A stretch of 64,000 nucleotides of DNA from assembly GCA_965261915.1 (NCBI GenBank), contig CBDHDW010000011.1, positions 1 to 64,000 on the forward strand. Direction: 5' to 3'. The notes under the pieces are model-generated. The model saw nothing but the letters and a program-made list of their open reading frames with translations. It searched no databases and was not told the DNA's origin. A program made the translations under genes and the position numbers. This DNA comes from JAIBDK01 sp965261915. GTDB lineage: Bacteria; Pseudomonadota; Gammaproteobacteria; Arenicellales; Poriferihabitantaceae. This document shows, in pieces, positions 59,093 to 64,000 of the stretch. The stretch's first letter is position 1; every line of letters starts with the position of its first letter.

Positions 59093-61108
59093 ATGGACAT
59101 TTTTGCAACAGCACTGCCGGCATTGGCAGAAGCCTTCGCGCTGATTTTGCAGCCGCAACAGATCTTGTTTCTGGTTATGGGCGTTCTTTTGGGCCTGTCG
59201 GTTGGGGTATTTCCCGGTCTTGGCGGCATTGCCGGCCTGAGCCTGGTTCTGCCCTTTGTGTTCGGAATGGAACCTGTTTCAGGCCTGGCGCTTATGGTCG
59301 GGCTGGTGGCGGTGATCCCAACCTCTGATACCTTCGCATCAGTCCTGATGGGCATCCCGGGATCCTCTGCCTCGCAGGCCACTGTACTTGACGGATTTCC
59401 GATGGCCAAAAAAGGCCAGGCGGCGCGGGCGTTATCGGCCGCCTTTGTGTCGTCGTTATTTGGCGGATTGCTCGGCGCGTCGGTTCTGACTTTCTTTATC
59501 CTGATCGCGCGACCCATTGTGCTGGCTTTTGGCCTGCCCGAGATGCTGATGATCACCATTCTCGGCCTGTCGATGGTTGCAATTCTGGCAGGGCGGTTAC
59601 CATTGAAGGGCGTGGCCTCAGCCTGCCTCGGCCTGATGATAGGCACCATCGGCGAGGCGGACGCGGGCGGCAGTTTGCGGATGTCGAGCTATTCCATCCA
59701 GTACCTGACCGATGGGCTAAAACTGGTCATCGTCGGCCTTGGTATCTTTGCGGTTCCGGAAATTATTGCGCTTCTGCGACAGGACCGCTCCATATCAAAA
59801 TACGCAACACTGGGCTCGGGCTGGATGGAGGGCATCCGTGACTGGTGGAGCAATATCTGGCTGTCCGTTCGCTGTTCTGTCATTGGCGTTATCGTTGGTG
59901 TCATCCCTGGTCTTGGCGGCTCTGTCGTGGACTGGATCGCCTACGGGCATACGGTACAAACCGCCAAAGACAAGTCCGGCTTTGGCAAGGGCGACGTGCG
60001 TGGCGTGATCGGGCCGGAGAGTTCCAATAACGCCAAAGAAGGCGGCGGATTGGTGCCAACGTTGATATTCGGCATCCCTGGTTCTGGGTCGATGGCGGTT
60101 TTCATCGGCGGGATGGCATTACTGGGGTATGACCCTGGACCGCAGCTGATCACCAACAACCTGAACATTACCTACACGATCGTCTGGTCGCTGGCGCTGG
60201 CCAATGTGATCGGCGCCGGGCTGTGCATCGTGCTTTCGGGCGGAATTGCCCGGCTGACCACCATTCGGTTTACCTTGCTGGCACCATTTCTGTTCATGAT
60301 GATTTCATTTGCCGCCTTCCAATCACGCCAGTCTTTGGGCGATCTGGCTGCGCTGCTTGCAATTGGCCTGCTTGGCATCATGCTGCGCCGGTTTGATTGG
60401 TCGCGGCCGGCGTTTCTGATCGGGTTTGTTCTATCGACCCAGGCCGAAAATTTCAGCTTTCAGGCGTATCAGATTGCCGCAAGCAAATTCCGGCGCGGCA
60501 CGGATGTTGGGCTGGAGTACATCTTTTCTCCGATCGTTCTGGTGGTGCTGGCCATAACTGTGATCTCGGTCATTGTCGGCATCCGGCAGGCCAAAGAGAT
60601 TTTGCCCGAAGGCGATGTGCCCACTGGCGCTAAACGGGCTCCTCTGGTCTTTTTGCTGGTGTTGACCGCATATTTCCTGATCAGCTTTTTTGATGCCCGG
60701 GCGATCACCCTGACAACCGACCGGATTTTCCCGATGACAGTCTCTTTTGTCGCGGTTTTGTCCTGCTGTGCGCTACTGATCCGGATGATCCGCATAACCG
60801 CGCCCGACGTGATATTTGCGGACCGCGAAGCATCTGGCGAGGACGCCGAAGCCCCACACGGATTGTGGGAGACCTTGGCGTGGTTTGCAGGTCTGCTTGG
60901 GCTGGCATCATTGCTGGGCTTTATTCTTGCGCTGTTGATTTTTCTGGTGGCATTCCTGCGAATTCGGGCGGGGTTGGGTTGGGCCCGGACATTGGTTCTG
61001 ACGGCATGCGGGATCGGGTTCATCTGCTTTCTTGCCTATATTTTGAACCGCGATTTCCCGCCGGGGTTGCTGCAGGCGTTCTTTGATCTGCCCTGGCCAC
61101 TTACATAG
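59093..61108 (+). CDS. TctA-TctB fusion membrane protein of the second TTT system
   Basis: A 671-residue protein. Residues 1-500 are TctA-like, with the G-V-F-P-G-L-G-G-I-A-G motif near 41 and G-V-I-P-G-L-G-G-S near 268. The last ~155 residues form a TctB-like four-helix domain (T-T-D-R-I-F-P-M-T near residue 541). Fused subunits are known in TTT systems of alphaproteobacteria and avoid unequal expression. It is followed 10 bp later by a PrpF-family gene. Confidence 0.9.
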   Translation: MDIFATALPALAEAFALILQPQQILFLVMGVLLGLSVGVFPGLGGIAGLSLVLPFVFGMEPVSGLALMVGLVAVIPTSDTFASVLMGIPGSSASQATVLDGFPMAKKGQAARALSAAFVSSLFGGLLGASVLTFFILIARPIVLAFGLPEMLMITILGLSMVAILAGRLPLKGVASACLGLMIGTIGEADAGGSLRMSSYSIQYLTDGLKLVIVGLGIFAVPEIIALLRQDRSISKYATLGSGWMEGIRDWWSNIWLSVRCSVIGVIVGVIPGLGGSVVDWIAYGHTVQTAKDKSGFGKGDVRGVIGPESSNNAKEGGGLVPTLIFGIPGSGSMAVFIGGMALLGYDPGPQLITNNLNITYTIVWSLALANVIGAGLCIVLSGGIARLTTIRFTLLAPFLFMMISFAAFQSRQSLGDLAALLAIGLLGIMLRRFDWSRPAFLIGFVLSTQAENFSFQAYQIAASKFRRGTDVGLEYIFSPIVLVVLAITVISVIVGIRQAKEILPEGDVPTGAKRAPLVFLLVLTAYFLISFFDARAITLTTDRIFPMTVSFVAVLSCCALLIRMIRITAPDVIFADREASGEDAEAPHGLWETLAWFAGLLGLASLLGFILALLIFLVAFLRIRAGLGWARTLVLTACGIGFICFLAYILNRDFPPGLLQAFFDLPWPLT

Positions 61109-61118
61109 GTGAGCCAAA

Positions 61119-62237
61119 GTGGATCAATCTGGAATTCCATTCATCTTCTTGCGTGGCGGCACCTCGCGCGGCGCCTATTTCAACCGCGCAGATTTACCTG
61201 AGGGTCCGGACCTGTTGGCAGACGTCCTGATTGCACTGATCGGTTCCGGGCATCCACAGAACATCGACGGTATCGGTGGTGGCGCCGCGGTGACCACCAA
61301 GGTCGCCATGCTGTCCAAGTCCAAAGAGGACTGGGCCGATGTTGACTATTTCTTTGCACAGGTCAGTGTCGACAACCGGCTAGTCGACTTTGGACCGACC
61401 TGTGGGAATATTCTGGCGGGTGTTGGTCCGGCGGCCATCGAGATGGGTTTGGTTGTCCCTTCAAGGGGCACAACCCGCATCAAAATCCGGGCGGTGAACA
61501 CCAACGCGCGTGTGGTTGCAACGGTGCAAACGCCGGGCGGTGTTGTGCGCTACGACGGGGAAGCGGATATCGATGGTGTTCCTGAAACAGCGGCCCCCAT
61601 TCTGCTGGAGTTTATGGGTGTCACGGGTTTGTCCACCGGGGTTTTTCTGCCCACGGGCAATCTGACGGACACGATCAACGGGATCACGGTAACCTGCATG
61701 GATGTCGCCATGCCGATGGTAATTGCGCGCGCGGATGCCTTTGGACTGACTGGTTATGAAACCAGCGGAGAATTGGATGAAAACCGTGACTTCTTTGCGC
61801 GGATGGAAGCGATCCGTATCAAAGCAGGGGCGTTGATGGGCATGGGCGATGTGTCAAAATCCGTTATGCCCAAGTTCGGTCTGCTTGCCCCCGCAAAGGG
61901 CGGCGGCACCATTGCCACCCGGTATTTCATGCCGTGGAAATGTCACCCGACGATGGCCGTTACGGGATCGCAATGTCTGGCCGCCTGCACGCTGACACCT
62001 GGAACCGTGGCCGATGGATTGGCCGTCATTCCAGAAAACATCCCAGTGAATGTCACGTTGGAACACCCGGCGGGGAAAATTGAAGTGCTGGTGGAGTATG
62101 ACGCGAGCAATGGGTTCACCCTGATCTCGGCAGGATTGCTGCGCACCGCCAGAAAGCTTGCCCAAGGCACGGTTTTTATTCCTGCACGCACTTGGAAAAA
62201 CAATGATGCGACGGGCCAAACGGAAACCACAACATGA
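61119..62237 (+). CDS. PrpF-family isomerase (4-oxalomesaconate tautomerase-like)
   Basis: A 372-residue PrpF/diaminopimelate-epimerase-fold enzyme. F-L-R-G-G-T-S-R-G near residue 9, C-G-N-I-L-A-G near residue 94 and the later C-M-D-V segment match the family, whose members isomerise unsaturated di- or tricarboxylates such as 4-oxalomesaconate, methylitaconate or aconitate. The start is GTG at 61119. Co-location with a tricarboxylate uptake system suggests that it acts on the imported substrate. Exact reaction unknown. Confidence 0.85.
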   Translation: MDQSGIPFIFLRGGTSRGAYFNRADLPEGPDLLADVLIALIGSGHPQNIDGIGGGAAVTTKVAMLSKSKEDWADVDYFFAQVSVDNRLVDFGPTCGNILAGVGPAAIEMGLVVPSRGTTRIKIRAVNTNARVVATVQTPGGVVRYDGEADIDGVPETAAPILLEFMGVTGLSTGVFLPTGNLTDTINGITVTCMDVAMPMVIARADAFGLTGYETSGELDENRDFFARMEAIRIKAGALMGMGDVSKSVMPKFGLLAPAKGGGTIATRYFMPWKCHPTMAVTGSQCLAACTLTPGTVADGLAVIPENIPVNVTLEHPAGKIEVLVEYDASNGFTLISAGLLRTARKLAQGTVFIPARTWKNNDATGQTETTT

Positions 62238-62293
62238 GCAGTAAAATTTGGATCACCGCAGCAAGCTACGGGGGCATTGAGCCCTGCCTTTAA
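62234..62293 (+). pseudogene. 5' fragment of a gene coupled to the PrpF-like gene
   Basis: ATG at 62234 overlaps the PrpF-like stop (ATGA) and opens a 19-residue frame (MSSKIWITAASYGGIEPCL) before a stop. The composition up to ~62287 matches the operon, then changes to AT-rich DNA. It looks like the start of the next catabolic gene, cut by the insertion events downstream. Confidence 0.45.
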
Positions 62294-62428
62294 AGCATAT
62301 TGCTAAATGGCAATACTTTACGAAGCAAGTTTCGGGGAATGTATCCCGGAGAGATACACTTAAGCGGTTGAATAGACTTGCTTCACAATAGGCTATTTTT
62401 ATGCGAGGAAGCGCTTTGGGGTATCATT
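62294..62428. other. AT-rich scar DNA without gene
   Basis: Short inverted strings (for example tatcccggagagata near 62343) but no gene. Probably remains of insertion sequences between the operon and the IS630 remnant. Confidence 0.35.
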
Positions 62429-62611
62429 TTATGAAAGCTTTGAAGATTTTAAGTGCACAACCTGCATTGTTTTGTCCAGCCAGCGTTCGCCTGCCTCACC
62501 TTGATCGGCCTTGAGCAGAATACGGGCCTTCAGGTTCGACTGCGCAGAAGATTTCCCCTTCTTGATCAATCCGCAAAGATGAGCACGCTCATCAACAGTA
62601 AGTTCAACCAA
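62429..62611 (-). pseudogene. IS630-family transposase remnant (N-terminal helix-turn-helix)
   Basis: Sixty residues starting V-E-L-T-V-D-E-R-A-H-L and including A-R-I-L-L-K-A-D, the N-terminal DNA-binding region of IS630 transposases. The similarity ends after T-M-Q-V near 62455. The DDE domain is absent here; another IS630 DDE fragment lies at 50649-50864, though origin from one element cannot be shown. Confidence 0.7.
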
Positions 62612-62661
62612 ATATTTTTTGGCTCACCATGCGAGGTCTCCAGCAAAAGATAAGGCTCTGT

Positions 62662-63205
62662 TTACGAAACGTATGCACGTCTTGTGATTACGGCGGCAAG
62701 ACAGGCTCGCGACGAAGGCTGTGGTGCCAGTTTGATGAGATGAAACCATTGCAGATAGTTGCCGGGATATTTTGTTGCAATGCCACGGTAGCGGCGCAGG
62801 AAATCTTTCAGTTGGCTGTGGCGGTTGTTGACAGTCTGAATATGAAAGGCCCCACGGATCCGTTCGCCGGCTGACAGATTGAGGGCTTCATGGCGAACAC
62901 CCATTGCCGCCGCGCATGGCCGATAGCTTTGACAGCCGTCGGACACAAGCACGATGTCCCTGTCGACGACCGGGCTGATCGCCTGTTTCAGCGTCTCGGC
63001 AGTCACTGTGGGCAGAACCGTGCTAAATGTCGTACCAGAGCGATCTGCGGCCATCATAACCGGCACTTGTTCGCTTGACAGACCGCGCTTGCTGGCCTTG
63101 CCGCCCCGTTTGCGGGGCTTGCGTCCCAGGTTGCGCTGTCCCTTATGGCTCTCCAGAACATAGGTTTCGTCGACCTCGACGATCCCTTTGAGTATCCACT
63201 CATTG
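62662..63205 (-). pseudogene. IS1595 transposase, C-terminal part
   Basis: Reading from 63205 the frame codes L-K-G-I-V-E-V-D-E-T-Y-V-L-E-S-H-K-G, a basic region, V-M-M-A-A-D-R-S-G, V-S-D-G-C-Q-S-Y and a terminal N-Y-L-Q-W-F. These are the catalytic blocks of IS1595 (ISXO2-like) transposases. It is separated from its N-terminal part by the IS200-like element, so the gene is broken. Confidence 0.75.
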
Positions 63206-63257
63206 GTTCCAACCCCCCGTCTTCAGACGGGAGTGCTTTAGCACGAAAGAATCGGTT

Positions 63258-63327
63258 ATAGTCTTATCCTCCCTAAAAATGAGCCGCCGTAAGGAATAAG
63301 GCTCATTTTTAGGGAGGATAAGACTAT
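63258..63327 (+). promoter_or_regulatory. 28-bp perfect stem covering the tnpA ribosome-binding site and start
   Basis: Arms 63258-63285 and 63300-63327 are perfectly complementary with a 14-base loop. The 3' arm includes the GGGAGGA ribosome-binding site and the first two bases of the ATG. In IS200 a 5' structure of this kind keeps transposase translation low, so this is known biology for the family. Confidence 0.75.
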
Positions 63328-63742
63328 GCAATATGACACTGGGAAACACTGCGTTTTCTACCATCGCTATCACATCGTTTGGACAACAAAATATCGCTAC
63401 AAGGTTCTGCGTGGGGCGGTTCAATTGCGGGTGCGTGACATCATCAAACAAGTTTGCAGCGAGAAAGGCGTCGATATAATCACAGGCGTCCTTTCCAGCG
63501 ACCACGTTCATATGTTTGTGTCCGTTCCGCCAAAACTGGCGATCAGTGACTTGGTGCGACTTATGAAAGGACGCTCATCCCACAAAGTCCAACGCGAGTT
63601 TACACACCTGAAGAAACGCTACTGGGGCTGTCACTTTTGGGGGCGTGGGTATTTTTCAACCACCAACGGTGTGATCACAGAAGACTTCGTACTTCAGTAC
63701 CTGGAAAATCACATCCCTCATCCTACCGACGCCAATCGGTAG
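63326..63742 (+). CDS. tnpA: IS200/IS605-family Y1 (HUH) transposase TnpA
   Basis: A 138-residue single-strand transposase. The H-V-H motif near residue 61 (S-S-D-H-V-H-M-F-V) binds the metal ion, and the catalytic tyrosine is in F-V-L-Q-Y-L near residue 129. The length is standard for the family. Both motifs are intact, so the element may be active. The start codon is within the 3' arm of the stem-loop. Confidence 0.88.
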   Translation: MQYDTGKHCVFYHRYHIVWTTKYRYKVLRGAVQLRVRDIIKQVCSEKGVDIITGVLSSDHVHMFVSVPPKLAISDLVRLMKGRSSHKVQREFTHLKKRYWGCHFWGRGYFSTTNGVITEDFVLQYLENHIPHPTDANR

Positions 63743-63745
63743 TGG

Positions 63746-63999
63746 TTGAGTTTTTGCGTGGCTTGCCCTGTGGCCTGCAGAAACCGGTGTCGCCAGCGAA
63801 AGGCCGTGTTGACGGCAAGGTCACAGCGCGCCGCTGACGCCCGAACCGTTTCTCCCGCAGCTATGCATCCACCAAAGGCCAGCCAGCGGTCTTTGTAGTG
63901 AAGTCCGGACAAGGGGGTGCCGGTTGCCGCGTTGAATGTGCGCCGGCAGCTCTTGCACTGGTAGCGGCGCAGGCCACGTGCCATGCCCCGTGATATTGC
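63746..63999 (-). pseudogene. IS1595 transposase, N-terminal part, continues beyond the window
   Basis: Codes Y-Q-C-K-S-C-R-R-T-F-N-A-A-T-G-T-P-L, the second half of the zinc ribbon, then a helix-turn-helix ending R-H-R-F-L-Q-A. The frame is open to the end of the window (upstream of the ATG at 63984), where the first CxxC pair is expected. It is split from the DDE domain by the IS200-like insertion. Confidence 0.7.
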
Positions 64000-64000
64000 A

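Larger units (their letters stand above)
63206..63745 (+). mobile_element. IS200/IS605-type insertion sequence, tnpA only
   Basis: About 540 bp. The left end has a subterminal hairpin (arms 63216-63222 and 63225-63231), the right end another (arms 63723-63729 and 63736-63742), as in single-strand transposing IS200/IS605 elements. No tnpB is present. It has inserted in the IS1595 transposase gene without visible target duplication, as expected for the family. Confidence 0.75.
62654..64000 (-). mobile_element. IS1595-family element, partial, interrupted by an IS200/IS605-type insertion
   Basis: The inner end may be the inverted repeat ggctctgtttacg at 62654. The transposase is on the minus strand: zinc ribbon and helix-turn-helix at 63745-64000, and the DDE-type ISXO2-like domain at 62662-63205 (G-I-V-E-V-D-E-T-Y near the break). 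The other end lies outside the window. Confidence 0.75.

Noticed and set aside
1..64000. tRNA, rRNA and CRISPR arrays
   Set aside because: None was noticed by reading. Short tRNA genes could be missed without a covariance scan.

Overview
The window looks like part of a conjugative replicon from a high-GC alphaproteobacterium, most likely a member of the Rhodobacterales/Roseobacter group. The grounds are a RepC-type replication initiator, a MobA/TraA-like relaxase-helicase, a complete Trb/VirB-like mating-pair formation set, GC-rich codon use, tripartite tricarboxylate transporter (TTT) genes and alphaproteobacterial insertion sequences. No rRNA, tRNA or CRISPR array was seen. The organism assignment is inference from gene content, not from a marker gene.

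Layout. (1) 1-9.4 kb, plus strand: a MobA/MobL relaxase domain, followed after a +1 reading-frame change by a giant 2905-residue helicase protein with four RecD/TraI-like ATPase modules. (2) 9.5-12.4 kb, minus strand: lower-GC cargo, namely a phospholipase-D-like protein, a GNAT/DUF1778 toxin-antitoxin pair and small unknown genes. (3) 12.4-33.2 kb, minus strand: a long, tightly overlapping transfer operon. Read 5' to 3' it encodes a DUF2726 protein, a small unknown protein, TrbB, TrbC, TrbG, TrbH, TrbE, TrbJ, TrbL, TrbF, TrbI, a thermonuclease, a lysozyme-TrbL fusion, a second muramidase, TraB, VirD4/TraG, TraF and DUF1173. The VirB3-like trbD lies divergently on the plus strand at the operon head. 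(4) 33.6-46.8 kb: mostly minus-strand genes of a type IVb (R64 thin-pilus-like) system: extension ATPase, inner-membrane protein, pilins with very long leaders, PilV-like minor pilin and a prepilin peptidase split in two frames. No secretin is visible. This region is full of 15-18 bp tandem repeats and carries a duplicated 89-bp structured leader. (5) 46.8-49.9 kb, plus strand: replication region with repC, a protein with three helix-turn-helix-like repeats and small unknown genes. (6) 50-54.5 kb: a mobile and defence-like patch with a truncated Rpn nuclease, an IS630 remnant interrupted by a 357-bp MITE-like element, a low-GC OLD-family ATPase-nuclease and a truncated PHP/ATPase (TrlF-like) gene. 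(7) 54.6-62.3 kb, plus strand: two consecutive TTT uptake systems, separated by a decayed response-regulator gene with a dinucleotide microsatellite, then a PrpF-family isomerase. (8) 62.4-64 kb: IS630 and IS1595 remnants, the latter split by an IS200/IS605-type element.

How it works together (inference). The relaxase would nick oriT, the helicase protein would unwind the strand, VirD4/TraG would couple it to the Trb channel, and the type IVb pilus would promote mating contact, as thin pili do in IncI plasmids. The most unusual parts are the four-module helicase made by duplication of a two-helicase unit, a piece of that helicase embedded in the coupling protein, the lysozyme-TrbL fusion, the tandem repeats carrying start codons at pil gene junctions, and the duplicated leader that can hide the ribosome-binding site.
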